Shown piece after piece: positions 31,171 through 39,928 of a stretch of 49,966 nt of DNA. The first letter of the stretch is position 1, and every line of letters starts with the position of its first letter. The DNA lies in NCBI GenBank assembly GCA_964638895.1, contig CAZWYY010000024.1, positions 1-49,966 on the forward strand, in the 5' to 3' direction. The stretch comes from JAFGGG01 sp964638895 (GTDB taxonomy: Bacteria; Spirochaetota; Spirochaetia; SZUA-6; RPPD01). The position numbers and the translations under genes are program-made. The notes beneath the pieces are model-generated. The model saw only the letters and a program-made list of their open reading frames with translations. It was not told the origin of the DNA and did no database searches.

Positions 31171-32586
31171 GTGATTACCGCGACCAAAACATTTTCCAAT
31201 TGTCTGATAAGAAGAATCAGCGGCGAGAGGTTTACCCCATATACCCTGGCCACCAAGCTGGGCGCCGGGGTTCTGCTGGAGTCGGCTTCGTTTGCCAAGG
31301 GCAGGCAGCGCTGGTCGTTGATGCTTGTGAAGGAGGCCTTCAGGGTATATCAAAAGGCGCAGGGCATATTCTTGAAGAAAAACGGGGGCTGCTTCAAGAT
31401 AAGAAACAGGGGCAGGGACATCCTTGACGTGCTGCTGTATTTTGCTGAGCAGCATAAGGATGTCGTGCATGACTTCCCGTTCCCGGCAGGCGGTATCGGC
31501 TATCTTACCTATGAGTTCGCCGCGCACTTTGATACCATCAAGCTGATTCAAAAACCGGATGACCTGAATATTCCCGACGCCCAGTTTATCTTCGGGCATA
31601 TATTTCTGATCTTCGATCATTACACCGACTCGATCATCATGCTCGGTCTTAATTATAAAGAGCAAAGCGTGGACCTGGAGCGGGAGTTTGACCGGATTGA
31701 GAAGCGGATAAACGACCTGGACTTCAACTTCATGGTCTCGGCAAAAAAAGAGTACACCTCGACCATAATTCCCCAACCGCGCGACCGGGAGAATTACATT
31801 GAGGGGGTGAAGCGGGTAAAGGAAGAGATTATCAAGGGCAACCTGTTTCAGGGCGTGCTGTCGCGCCGGGTCTATATAAAAACCGACCTGTCGGCCATGG
31901 ATGCCTACCGCAGCCTGCGCTCCTTCAACCCTTCGCCCTATATGTTTTACATCGACTGCGGCGCGTTCCAGTTGTTCGGGGCCTCGCCGGAGATTCACGT
32001 CAAGGTCAAAAACGGCGAGGTGCTGATCAGGCCGATCGCGGGCACGCGCGGGCGCGGCCAAACCAGGGAGCAGGAAGAGGCGCTGGAGCGCGAGCTGCTG
32101 GCCGATGAAAAGGAGCTGGCCGAACACCTGATGCTGGTGGACCTGGCGCGCAACGATATCGGCAGGATCTGTGTGGCCGGAACGGTACATGTTACGGAAA
32201 GTATGGGCATTGAAAAATATTCGCATGTCATGCATATTGTGTCCGAGGTGGTAGGGCGGCTTAAGACCGGTAAAACCGGGGCCGACGCAATCCGGGCCAC
32301 CTTTCCCGCGGGTACCGTGTCGGGCGCGCCCAAGATCAAGGCGATAGAAATTCTGGACGGGCTTGAGCCCATGCGGCGCAGTTTTTACGCCGGGATCGTC
32401 GGGTATATGGAACCCAACGGCAATCTTGACACCTGCATTGTGATCCGCTGCGGGTATAAAAAGAAGGATCTTCTGGTGCTGCAGGCGGGCGCGGGGATTG
32501 TCTATGATTCGGTGCCGGAGAAAGAGTTCGAGGAAACCGAAAACAAGTTAAAGGCCATGGAAAAGGCCGTGGGCCTGGAGGTGTAA
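31171..32586 (+). CDS. trpE: Anthranilate synthase component I
   Basis: A 471-residue chorismate-utilising enzyme, first step of tryptophan synthesis. GTG 31171 follows GAGGAGGG by 8 bases. The feedback site LLESASF (Trp binding) is present near residue 35. The catalytic core shows NLFQGVLSRRVY, LFGASPEIHVKV, IRPIAGTRGRGQTREQEEAL, LMLVDLARNDIG and PAGTVSGAPKIKAIEILDGL, all signatures of TrpE rather than PabB. It pairs with the TrpG domain of the next gene, which starts 2 bases after its stop. Expression is governed by the leader peptide and two terminators upstream. Confidence 0.96.
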   Translation: MITATKTFSNCLIRRISGERFTPYTLATKLGAGVLLESASFAKGRQRWSLMLVKEAFRVYQKAQGIFLKKNGGCFKIRNRGRDILDVLLYFAEQHKDVVHDFPFPAGGIGYLTYEFAAHFDTIKLIQKPDDLNIPDAQFIFGHIFLIFDHYTDSIIMLGLNYKEQSVDLEREFDRIEKRINDLDFNFMVSAKKEYTSTIIPQPRDRENYIEGVKRVKEEIIKGNLFQGVLSRRVYIKTDLSAMDAYRSLRSFNPSPYMFYIDCGAFQLFGASPEIHVKVKNGEVLIRPIAGTRGRGQTREQEEALERELLADEKELAEHLMLVDLARNDIGRICVAGTVHVTESMGIEKYSHVMHIVSEVVGRLKTGKTGADAIRATFPAGTVSGAPKIKAIEILDGLEPMRRSFYAGIVGYMEPNGNLDTCIVIRCGYKKKDLLVLQAGAGIVYDSVPEKEFEETENKLKAMEKAVGLEV

Positions 32587-32588
32587 GG

Positions 32589-34205
32589 ATGTACATAATA
32601 ATCGACAACTATGATTCGTTTACCTATAACCTGTACCAGTATCTGTGCGAGTTGACGCCGGAACCGGTTGAGGTGTTCCGGAATGATCGAATCGATATTA
32701 AAAAAATAGAGGAGCTTGCCCCCTCCGGGATCATCATCTCTCCGGGTCCGGGTACGCCGCTGGACGCGGGCGTGTCCGTGGACGTGGTGAAGCATTTCGC
32801 GGGGAAAATTCCGATTTTGGGAGTATGCCTGGGCCACCAGTGCATAGGGCACGCCTTCGGCGCGGAGATAGTGGGCGCGGCCAGGATTGTGCACGGCAAG
32901 GTGGAAAACATGAGCCTGGACGGCAGGGGCCTGTTTCGCAACCTGCCCAAAATCGCTTCCTTTACGCGTTACCACTCCCTGGCCATAAAACAGGGCACGC
33001 TTCCCCCGGAGTTTGAAATAACCGCCACGGCGGAGGACGGCGAGATCATGGGCATACGGCACAAGGAGTTCGAGCTTGAAGGCGTACAGTTTCACCCGGA
33101 GTCCATCGCCAGCGAGTTCGGGAAGAAGGTGTTGAACAATTTTCTTCATTACCACCGTGAGGCCTTTCCGGTCAAGAAGACCCTGGAAATACTCCTGAAG
33201 CTGCAAAACCTACGTTTTGAACAGGCCCAGGGTTTTATGGAAGAGCTTACCGAGGGTAATCTGAATAATTCCCAGGTGGCGGGGTTCCTGGTGGCCTTAA
33301 ACTGTAAGGGCTATACGGCGGAGGAGATTGCGGGCTTTGCCTCTGTACTGAAAAGGAAAAAGGTTCACCTGCATACCGACAAACCGGTAATCGACATGTG
33401 CGGGACCGGCGGAGACGGTTTGGGAACCTTCAACATCTCCTCCATGGCCGCCCTTGTTGTTGCCGCCTGCGGCGTGCCCGTGGCCAAACACGGCAACCGT
33501 GCCGTAAGCTCCCTCTGCGGCAGCGCGGATTTTTATAAGGAGCTGGGGATCACCATCGACCTGAAACCTGATTCGGCCGGCGAGCTTCTGGAAAAAACCA
33601 ATTTTTGTTTTCTGTTCGCACCGGCCTATCACGGGTCCATGAAACACGCCGGACCCGTACGCAGGGAGCTTGGCATCAAAACCATCATGAACCTGATAGG
33701 CCCGCTTTCCAACCCCGCCGAAGCCAAAATGCAGCTGATAGGCATTTATGACCCGGAGCTGTGCCGGTGTGAGGCCCAAGCCGCGCACATGTTGGGCGTG
33801 AGGCGGGTGATGGTGGTGCACGGCGAGGACGGGGTGGACGAGATGTCCGTGTCCGCGCCCACGAACGTGGTTGAAATCAATGAGAAGGGTGAGGCCAGGG
33901 AGTACCGGTTCCGGCCCGAGGACGCGGGCATCAGGCCCTTTGCCCAGGAAGAGCTTCTGGGGGGGAATGCCGGGCGGAACGTGGCCATGGCTTTGGAAAT
34001 ACTTGACGGCGGCGGCCGTCCGGCCGTTCGTGAATGCGTACTTTTAAACGCGGGCGCGGCCCTGTATATCGCGGACAAGGTGCCGGGGATTAAAGAAGGG
34101 TATGAGCTGGCCGCCGCAGCGCTTGAGGGCGGCAAGGTGAAGGCCGCGCTTCAGGGAATAATCGAAGAAAGTAAGAAACTGGCTGGATGCCAGGAAACAG
34201 CGTAA
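32589..34205 (+). CDS. trpGD: TrpG-TrpD fusion: glutamine amidotransferase plus anthranilate phosphoribosyltransferase
   Basis: A 538-residue bifunctional protein. Residues about 1-195 are a class I amidotransferase (SPGPGTPLDAG; nucleophile C80 in ILGVCLGHQCIGHAF; His/Glu in GVQFHPESIAS), supplying ammonia to TrpE. From about residue 205 follows TrpD (LTEGNLNNSQVAGFLVAL; the PRPP loop DMCGTGGDGLGTFNISS; AKHGNRAVSSLCGSADF; GPLSNPAEAKMQLIG), which adds phosphoribosyl to anthranilate. The domain order is the same as in enteric bacteria. It is tightly packed after trpE and overlaps or abuts trpCF, consistent with one operon. Confidence 0.95.
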   Translation: MYIIIDNYDSFTYNLYQYLCELTPEPVEVFRNDRIDIKKIEELAPSGIIISPGPGTPLDAGVSVDVVKHFAGKIPILGVCLGHQCIGHAFGAEIVGAARIVHGKVENMSLDGRGLFRNLPKIASFTRYHSLAIKQGTLPPEFEITATAEDGEIMGIRHKEFELEGVQFHPESIASEFGKKVLNNFLHYHREAFPVKKTLEILLKLQNLRFEQAQGFMEELTEGNLNNSQVAGFLVALNCKGYTAEEIAGFASVLKRKKVHLHTDKPVIDMCGTGGDGLGTFNISSMAALVVAACGVPVAKHGNRAVSSLCGSADFYKELGITIDLKPDSAGELLEKTNFCFLFAPAYHGSMKHAGPVRRELGIKTIMNLIGPLSNPAEAKMQLIGIYDPELCRCEAQAAHMLGVRRVMVVHGEDGVDEMSVSAPTNVVEINEKGEAREYRFRPEDAGIRPFAQEELLGGNAGRNVAMALEILDGGGRPAVRECVLLNAGAALYIADKVPGIKEGYELAAAALEGGKVKAALQGIIEESKKLAGCQETA

Positions 34206-34210
34206 CCGAT

Positions 34211-35641
34211 ATGAACATCAGGGATGAGATCGTTCAGAAAAGACGGCAGGATATCGCCAAGAACGGGTATGCCATGGGCTGTAATATACCCGATACGCGA
34301 CGCGTGCCTCTTGTGCCCTTCAACCGTACTCCTTTTTTAATCTGTGAGATCAAACGCAGCTCTCCTTCCAGGGGGGACATTGCGAGGGGCAGGGACCCGG
34401 TGGCCCAGGCCGCGGCTTATGTAGAACGGGGTGTCAAGACCGTATCCGTGCTGACCGAATCAAATTATTTCTCCGGGTCGCTTTACGACCTGATGCGCGT
34501 AAAGAACGCGTATCCGGAGCTTGCTGTATTAAGAAAGGATTTCCTGCTGGAACGGGAAGACATTATTATCTCCCACCGTGCGGGCGCCGACGTGGTGCTG
34601 TTGATCGCCTCGATCTTAACGGCGAAAAAGCTGCGGGAATTGTATACTGCCGCTCACGAGCTGGGCTTGGCCGTACTGGTTGAGGTGCATGACGCAGCCG
34701 ATATGGACAAGACGCGTACGCTTGCGCCTGAGTTTACAGGGATAAACGCGCGCGACCTGTCCACCTTCAAGGTCGATCTTGTCTCTCCCCTGTTGACCGC
34801 GCGGGAGATTACGTGGGAAACGGAGCTCGTATTTGAATCGGGCATCCATTCCGAGGAGGACGCGCTTTTTGCGTTAAGCTCGGGGTTTGACGGCATTCTG
34901 GTGGGGGAGGCGGTGATGCGCGAGCCCGGGCTTATTCCGGAAATACTAGCAGCGTATTCGCGGTATTCGCGCGGTGCGGCCGATTTCTGGAGGAGGCTTT
35001 TTGCCTGTAAACGCCCGGGAAGGCCCCTGGTAAAAATCTGCGGCATCACCAATCAGGAGGACGCCCGCCTGGCCTGCGAGCTGGGGGCTGATCTGCTGGG
35101 ATTCGTGTTCGCTTCCTCACCCAGGCGGGCCGATGCGTCCCTGGTACGCGGCCTTGCCGGACTTGACCTGCCCAAGGTCGGGGTGGTGGTCTGCGGACCG
35201 GACGCCGTGCCGGAGCGGGAGGTGGCCGTGCTGCTTGAGGATGGGTGTTTGCAGGCCGTACAGTTTCACGGCACTGAGAAACCGGACGCGTGTTTCGGGG
35301 GAGCCTTTCCCTACTATAAGGCGCTCAGGCTGAGACAGCCGGGGGACGCGGAGGGCATTCGGGATTATCGCTGCCCGCGCGTGCTGGTTGACGCCTACGC
35401 AGAGGAGGTGTGCGGGGGGACGGGATGCACCCTGGACGCCGGGTTGATCTTGGCGGCCGAAGCGCAGAAACCCCTGTGGCTTGCGGGCGGACTGGGCCCC
35501 CAAAATATCAGGGAGATAATCGATCGTTATAAGCCTGAGCTTGTGGATGCCTCCAGCAGGCTTGAGGCCGCGCCGGGCAAAAAAGATCCGGGCCTGTTAA
35601 AAGACTATTTCAAGGAGATAGACCGTGCACAAGTACTATAA
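34211..35641 (+). CDS. trpCF: TrpC-TrpF fusion: indole-3-glycerol-phosphate synthase plus phosphoribosylanthranilate isomerase
   Basis: A 476-residue fusion of two TIM barrels. ATG 34211 is preferred because MNIRDEIVQKRRQDIAKNG aligns with typical TrpC starts; ATG 34187 (overlapping trpGD) is possible. TrpC signatures: LICEIKRSSPSRGDIARG, VLTESNYFSGSLYDL, VLRKDFLLE, GINARDLSTFKVD and FESGIHSEEDA. From about residue 270, TrpF begins VKICGITNQEDARLACELGA, with VLVDAYAEEVCGGTGCTLDA. Catalyses isomerisation of phosphoribosylanthranilate and its cyclisation to indoleglycerol phosphate. The trpB start overlaps its 3' end by 17 bases. Confidence 0.95.
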   Translation: MNIRDEIVQKRRQDIAKNGYAMGCNIPDTRRVPLVPFNRTPFLICEIKRSSPSRGDIARGRDPVAQAAAYVERGVKTVSVLTESNYFSGSLYDLMRVKNAYPELAVLRKDFLLEREDIIISHRAGADVVLLIASILTAKKLRELYTAAHELGLAVLVEVHDAADMDKTRTLAPEFTGINARDLSTFKVDLVSPLLTAREITWETELVFESGIHSEEDALFALSSGFDGILVGEAVMREPGLIPEILAAYSRYSRGAADFWRRLFACKRPGRPLVKICGITNQEDARLACELGADLLGFVFASSPRRADASLVRGLAGLDLPKVGVVVCGPDAVPEREVAVLLEDGCLQAVQFHGTEKPDACFGGAFPYYKALRLRQPGDAEGIRDYRCPRVLVDAYAEEVCGGTGCTLDAGLILAAEAQKPLWLAGGLGPQNIREIIDRYKPELVDASSRLEAAPGKKDPGLLKDYFKEIDRAQVL

Positions 35642-36842
35642 TAATTTTTTCGGGACTTACGGCGGCCGCTATGTGGCCGAGATTCTGCGTACGCCGCTGG
35701 ATGAGCTGGAGAACGCCTACAAAAAGGCGATCACGGACAAGGGGTTCCTGGAAGAATATGCAGAGGCCGCGCGGAACTACATCGGCCGCCCCACTCCGCT
35801 TTTATACGCACAAAACACCACCGAGGAGTTGGGCGGTTAAAAAATATTTATTAAAATGGAAGGCCTAGCCAATACCGGGGCGCACAAAATCAACAACGCA
35901 TTGGGCCAGGGGCTGTTGGCCAGGCGCATGGGAAAAACGCGGATAATCGCGGAAACAGGGGCCGGCCAGCACGGGTTTGCCAGCGCCGCCATGTGCGCCA
36001 AACTGGGCTTGCAGTGCCGGGTGTATATGGGAGAGGTGGATATGGCGCGACAGCGGCCTAACGTGTTCTGGATGGAACTGTTCGGCGCGGAGGTGACGCC
36101 CGTAAAAAGCGGCTCCCAAACCCTTAAGGACGCGGTGAACGAGGCTCTGCGCGACTGGGCGGGAAGTTTCGAAACAACGCACTATCTCCTGGGATCGGCC
36201 CTGGGCCCCTCTCCGTATCCGGACATGGTGCGCGAGTTCCAGAGCGTGATCGGGCGCGAGGTTGAGGAAGAGGTAAAAAAGCAGGGCCTTGACGTGGCAG
36301 CGCTGATTGCCTGCGTGGGAGGCGGGTCAAACTCCATCGGGTTCTTTTATCCGTACCTGGAAAAAACCGGTCCGCGTCTGTTGGGCGCGGAAGCCGGCGG
36401 CAGGGGACGACGCGCCGGGGAGCACGCGGCCCGGATGACGGGACTGGCCAGAACCGGGATTGTACAGGGATACAAATCGGAGTTTCTCCTGGATGAGGAC
36501 GGGCAGGTGCAGCCTACGCACTCGATCTCCGCCGGGCTTGACTACCCGGGGATCGGTCCGCAGCTTGCTTACCTGGGCAAAAGCGGAAGGGTCGAGTTTG
36601 CCGAGGTGACGGACCGGGAGGCACTTGATGCCGTACGGTTTTTTGCCGAGCGTGAAGGGATTGTGTTCGCCCTTGAATCCGCGCACGCCGGGGCCCTGGC
36701 CTTGAAGACGGCGCGGGAGTATCCCAAAGAAAAAAGCATAATTGTTAATATGTCGGGCAGGGGTGATAAGGATCTGTTTATTCTTGCGCGTGAGTTGGAC
36801 AGGGAGTCATGGTTTGCGTTTTTGAAGAGGGAGGTACAGTAA
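35625..36842 (+). pseudogene. trpB: Tryptophan synthase beta chain, interrupted by in-frame TAA
   Basis: GTG 35625 (AAGGAG about 8 bases upstream) opens with YYNNFFGTYGGRYVAEILRT. The frame meets TAA at 35838-35840, right after EELGG, then continues uninterrupted in the same frame as KIFIKMEGLANTGAHKINNA. The PLP lysine is in GAHK, the catalytic Glu in AETGAGQHGFASA, and the PLP phosphate loop reads CVGGGSNSIG. Apart from the stop, the 405-residue alignment is full length. The stop sits where one variable residue is expected (usually LGG-x-KIY), so a single substitution or sequencing error would explain it. An internal restart at ATG 35856 would lose the N-terminal domain. It overlaps trpCF and trpA, so it was clearly part of the working operon. 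Confidence 0.88.
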
Positions 36843-37585
36843 TGGCATGCAGTGTAATGGCCCACCTGGTGGCCTACTACCCGGATCGCGAGGGCAGCCT
36901 GAAGATCGCCCGGGCCTTAAACCGGGGAGGAGCCGGTTTTTTGGAGGTGCAGTTTCCCTTCAGCGACCCCACGGCGGACGGAGCAGTGATTCAGGAAGCC
37001 TGTTCCACGGCGCTGGAAAAAGGTTTTAAGGTTGATCACGGTTTTGAACTGGTAAAACAGATTAAAGGATTTGCCGAGGTTCCGGTATTCATCATGAGCT
37101 ACTGCAACCTGGTGTATGCGCGGGGAGTAGAGAAATTCCTTGCCCAAAGTAAACAGGCGGGAGCGGCGGGGCTGATAGTGCCGGATCTGCCCTTTGATAC
37201 GGACGAAGGATTTTACGGCCTGGCCAAGTCCATGGGATTGGAGGCCATGCCCGTGGTTCCTCCCACCGTAAGCCGGGAGCGCTTGGAAAGCATCGCGGCC
37301 CTGGGCACAACCTACCTGTATGTGGCCTTGCGCAAGGGAATCACCGGCGCTTTTACCGAGATCGGGGAGCAGAACCTGGTGTTTTTACATTTGGCCAGAG
37401 AAATGGGATTTAAGGTGATGGCGGGTTTCGGGATTTCCACCAGGTCCCAGATAGAGAAACTGAGTCCCGAAGTGTACGCGGCCATTGTGGGATCGGCGTT
37501 TGTCAGGGAGATCATGACACATCTCGATGATCACGGTTATGAAGACGCGGTTTACAGGAAAATGTCGGAGTTATCCGGGTTATAG
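36842..37585 (+). CDS. trpA: Tryptophan synthase alpha chain
   Basis: A 247-residue TIM barrel that releases indole from indoleglycerol phosphate. ATG 36842 overlaps the trpB TAA by one base, with GAGGGAGGT just upstream. The catalytic Glu and Asp lie in FLEVQFPFSDPTADGAVIQE. Other signatures are FIMSYCNLVYARGVEKF, GLIVPDLPFDTD and KVMAGFGISTRSQIEKL. The N-terminal helix of about 15-20 residues found in enteric TrpA is missing; the protein begins almost directly at strand one (MAHLVAYYPD), as in a short-TrpA subgroup. Last gene of the trp operon. No strong terminator is seen after it. Confidence 0.94.
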   Translation: MACSVMAHLVAYYPDREGSLKIARALNRGGAGFLEVQFPFSDPTADGAVIQEACSTALEKGFKVDHGFELVKQIKGFAEVPVFIMSYCNLVYARGVEKFLAQSKQAGAAGLIVPDLPFDTDEGFYGLAKSMGLEAMPVVPPTVSRERLESIAALGTTYLYVALRKGITGAFTEIGEQNLVFLHLAREMGFKVMAGFGISTRSQIEKLSPEVYAAIVGSAFVREIMTHLDDHGYEDAVYRKMSELSGL

Positions 37586-37670
37586 GCCAATATAATCTGC
37601 GGAATCCGTGTTCCGATCCGTACTGATCTGTTTCTTTTTCATTGGTCGCGGCTGAAGTCCTTAACAGGCA

Positions 37671-37700
37671 TTGACATTTACGGGCATTTACACCTATAAA
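37671..37700 (+). promoter_or_regulatory. Promoter of the 37708 gene, leaderless arrangement
   Basis: TTGACA (37671-37676), 18-base spacer, TATAAA (37695-37700), then seven bases to ATG 37708. No Shine-Dalgarno (ATAATAGT precedes the ATG). Confidence 0.7.
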
Positions 37701-37707
37701 TAATAGT

Positions 37708-38475
37708 ATGGCCAAGATAAGAAAGCTTACTCCCGCTGAAATCACCAATGTGGTTACTAAAATCAGGAAAAAATATGATGAGTATCATTATAAATTCTTT
37801 AAATCTCTGTCTTATAAGCGGGAGTTCGAGAGGCGTTATATGCAGGCCCTGAAGGATAACGTGGATATCTCAAGCTTTCTGTTGGCGGAGATCAGTGCCA
37901 TCGAAGAACTGCTTAAACGCGCGGAAGAGAAATACCTCAATAAGGAAATTAAAAACACCGCGGTAAAAAAGAAGAGCTTCGCGGACAAGGTTCTGGAAGA
38001 CAACCTGAATAAAATACGGAAATACAACGATATTAATTTTCACCCGGACGCGAACGAGGAGATCCGCAGGCTTTTCGGCGCGCTTTATTCCTTGGAGCAA
38101 GAGTACTGGCCCGGGCTGTATTCGGGACTGAAGAGTACCAGTTTCGCCTTGAGCACAAAGGCCATGATGAATCTGGAAACACAGCTTCATGACCTTGGCG
38201 GGGGGGGAAAAGAGGGCATCCCGCCAAAGCTTGAACGATACGTCAACAGGCTGAACCATTTCCCACGGGATTACTCAATGGTCGATAAGGAAGAAAAGAA
38301 TTATATTCTAGAAAGTGCATTTATGTTGCATGAGATTGTGAACGTTCTGGAGGGGATAAAAGAAAAGAATACGAACACGGAAGAGGAAAACCAGGAGCAG
38401 TTGGACAGAGTATTGGCGTATGTGAATCAGATTATAGATGATTTTCGTTTAAAAGAGTTTAAAAAGAAATATTAA
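37708..38475 (+). CDS. Unrecognised coiled-coil-rich cytoplasmic protein
   Basis: A 255-residue, highly charged Lys/Glu-rich protein with no signal peptide or membrane segment. Heptad-like helices occur early (ITNVVTKIRKKYDEYHYKFF, AEISAIEELLKRAEEKYL) and at the C-terminus (NEQLDRVLAYVNQIIDDF-like region). The middle contains a Gly-rich loop (DLGGGGKEGIPPKLERYV). I do not recognise the family. A near-consensus promoter places the start site at the ATG, so the mRNA is probably leaderless. Thioredoxin follows 11 bases after its stop, suggesting co-transcription. Confidence 0.7.
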   Translation: MAKIRKLTPAEITNVVTKIRKKYDEYHYKFFKSLSYKREFERRYMQALKDNVDISSFLLAEISAIEELLKRAEEKYLNKEIKNTAVKKKSFADKVLEDNLNKIRKYNDINFHPDANEEIRRLFGALYSLEQEYWPGLYSGLKSTSFALSTKAMMNLETQLHDLGGGGKEGIPPKLERYVNRLNHFPRDYSMVDKEEKNYILESAFMLHEIVNVLEGIKEKNTNTEEENQEQLDRVLAYVNQIIDDFRLKEFKKKY

Positions 38476-38486
38476 GGGGGTTTTTT

Positions 38487-38810
38487 ATGGGATCCGAGAT
38501 TAATGTCACAAAAGACAATTTCAAACAGGAGGTGCTTGACTCCAAGGTAGCGGTACTGACCGATTTCTGGGCGGAGTGGTGCATGCCCTGCAAAATGATG
38601 GACCCAGTTCTTGAGAAGGTGGCCGAGGATTACGACGGGAAACTCATTATCGCTAAGGTGAACGTTGACGAGGAACAGGAACTGGCTTCCGAGTTTAATA
38701 TAGTAAGCATCCCGACCATGTTGGTTTTCAAAAACGGCGAGGTAGTGGATAAAAAAGTGGGCGCGGTTCCACGCCCAATTATTGATGAGCTGCTTGCCAA
38801 ACATATTTAG
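38487..38810 (+). CDS. trxA: Thioredoxin with WCMPC active site
   Basis: A 107-residue thioredoxin with no signal peptide, so cytoplasmic. The active site is FWAEWCMPCKMMDPVLEKVA, with Met replacing the usual Gly of WCGPC, which is expected to shift redox potential or partner choice. The cis-Pro loop VSIPTMLVFKNGE is normal. Shine-Dalgarno AAGGGG precedes ATG 38487. It is 11 bases downstream of the coiled-coil gene and its stop overlaps the convergent lipoprotein gene by 4 bases. Disulfide reductase role is by family; the specific partner is unknown. Confidence 0.93.
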   Translation: MGSEINVTKDNFKQEVLDSKVAVLTDFWAEWCMPCKMMDPVLEKVAEDYDGKLIIAKVNVDEEQELASEFNIVSIPTMLVFKNGEVVDKKVGAVPRPIIDELLAKHI

Positions 38811-39826
38811 GGTATAAATATTTCATTACAGTTTTCCCGGCCGAAGCTGGCCTTGCCTGTGGGTACGATATGCCAGTCGGCTTTTGAATCCGTGTCCTTA
38901 CAGGTACTGTGGCGGCAGATCGAGCGGGTTGCGCTTGAATCGTCGGGATTGATGCCGTCTTCCGGACGGATGGTCTCCAGTTCCGTTATCCACGCCCCAG
39001 CCGACTGAAGCTCCAGGGCGCGTATTTTTGTGTTTGCGCTGCCGAAACCATCGTACCTGGTATCCGATTCCGAGGTACGGTTGCTGTACAGAACGCCATC
39101 GATAATTTCACCCAGGGGTTGATCATAGATCGAAAGCACGCCATTGTTTCCGGAGATGCCTTTTCCGTCGCGAATCCAGAAATCATAGGCAACAGAAGAA
39201 GCGTCAAGTCCGCCGGATTGCGTTTTATTCATGGTTTCGTTTATTTCCGCAGGGATTTTCTCCGGTTTAAAATGGAGAAGTATGAAGTCCCCGCTTTCCA
39301 CCTCCAGGCGCGGAAATACGAAGCGGTCCGTCCAGTTTGAGGCCGTGCCCTGGTATATGGTAAGCCCGGCCATATCCCCCGCCTTGAGTATTTTCAGTTC
39401 CACTACGTCCGGGTGGGTTTTTGAGCCCTGCGTTGTGAACTCATTGATTTTGAGCTCCGGTTTACGGGGATTGAATCCGTAAAAAGCCGCGGCAAACGTG
39501 ATCGAGTTACCTTGTAAATCGGCGGCTGTGGCCTCCATTGTGTACTCCTCACCGGCGATCATTACGGAGGTGGAGATGATAAGGGAACTCACACCTTGGG
39601 TAATATCAACAACCTCGAGCCCGGGATCAATCACCAGGGATTCTTTTTCCAGAAAGGTGTTTTCGTCAAAGCTGATTTGTATTTCGGTTAATCCTGTTGA
39701 TTTTATCCTTTGAAACTGAGGCGGAGAAATATCAACCTCTTGCCCGATTTCCATATCCGCCACGGGACCACAGGAAGCTACAAGGCATATGATAAAAGAT
39801 AATGGTGTCAAATAGGTTTTGAGCAT
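38807..39826 (-). CDS. Lipoprotein with lamin-tail-like domain
   Basis: A 339-residue secreted lipoprotein: signal MLKTYLTPLSFIICLVAS then C, lipobox LVAS-C. Residues about 30-120 look like an Ig-like domain (QRIKSTGLTEIQISFDENTF). From about residue 125, ELKINEFTTQGSKTHPDVVE and LTIYQGTASNWTDRFVFP followed by GDFILLHF match the lamin-tail domain pattern common in bacterial surface proteins. The C-terminus carries four Cys (RSICRHSTCKDTD and RENCNEIF). Good Shine-Dalgarno (AAAGGAGG) and promoter. Probably surface- or periplasm-exposed; function unknown. Confidence 0.75.
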   Translation of the reverse strand: MLKTYLTPLSFIICLVASCGPVADMEIGQEVDISPPQFQRIKSTGLTEIQISFDENTFLEKESLVIDPGLEVVDITQGVSSLIISTSVMIAGEEYTMEATAADLQGNSITFAAAFYGFNPRKPELKINEFTTQGSKTHPDVVELKILKAGDMAGLTIYQGTASNWTDRFVFPRLEVESGDFILLHFKPEKIPAEINETMNKTQSGGLDASSVAYDFWIRDGKGISGNNGVLSIYDQPLGEIIDGVLYSNRTSESDTRYDGFGSANTKIRALELQSAGAWITELETIRPEDGINPDDSSATRSICRHSTCKDTDSKADWHIVPTGKASFGRENCNEIFIP

Positions 39827-39847
39827 TGTCTTCCTCCTTTAAGGTTT

Positions 39848-39876
39848 GTATTATGTATTACGGTTTTTATGTTCAA
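39848..39876 (-). promoter_or_regulatory. Promoter of the lamin-tail-like lipoprotein gene
   Basis: Minus strand: TTGAAC (39876-39871), 17-base spacer, TAATAC (39853-39848), followed by AAAGGAGG and ATG 39826. Confidence 0.6.
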
Positions 39877-39904
39877 TTTGCTTTTTTGACCGGCAAAAAA
39901 AATG

Positions 39905-39910
39905 TATAAT
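39905..39910 (+). promoter_or_regulatory. -10 box of the Crp-family gene
   Basis: Perfect TATAAT, 18 bases before ATG 39929, with AAGGAG in between. TTGACC lies upstream (39886-39891) but at a short 13-base spacing, so the -35 is uncertain and activator help is possible. Confidence 0.5.
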
Positions 39911-39928
39911 TACAGCAAGGAGTGGGAA

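Noticed and set aside
31126..32235. 369-codon minus-strand frame opposite trpE
   Set aside because: trpE has all catalytic signatures and a regulated promoter; the opposite frame lacks any motif or start signal.
35856..36842. Independent shorter TrpB starting at ATG 35856
   Set aside because: It would lack the conserved N-terminal domain. No Shine-Dalgarno precedes it, and the sequence upstream in the same frame is clearly TrpB.
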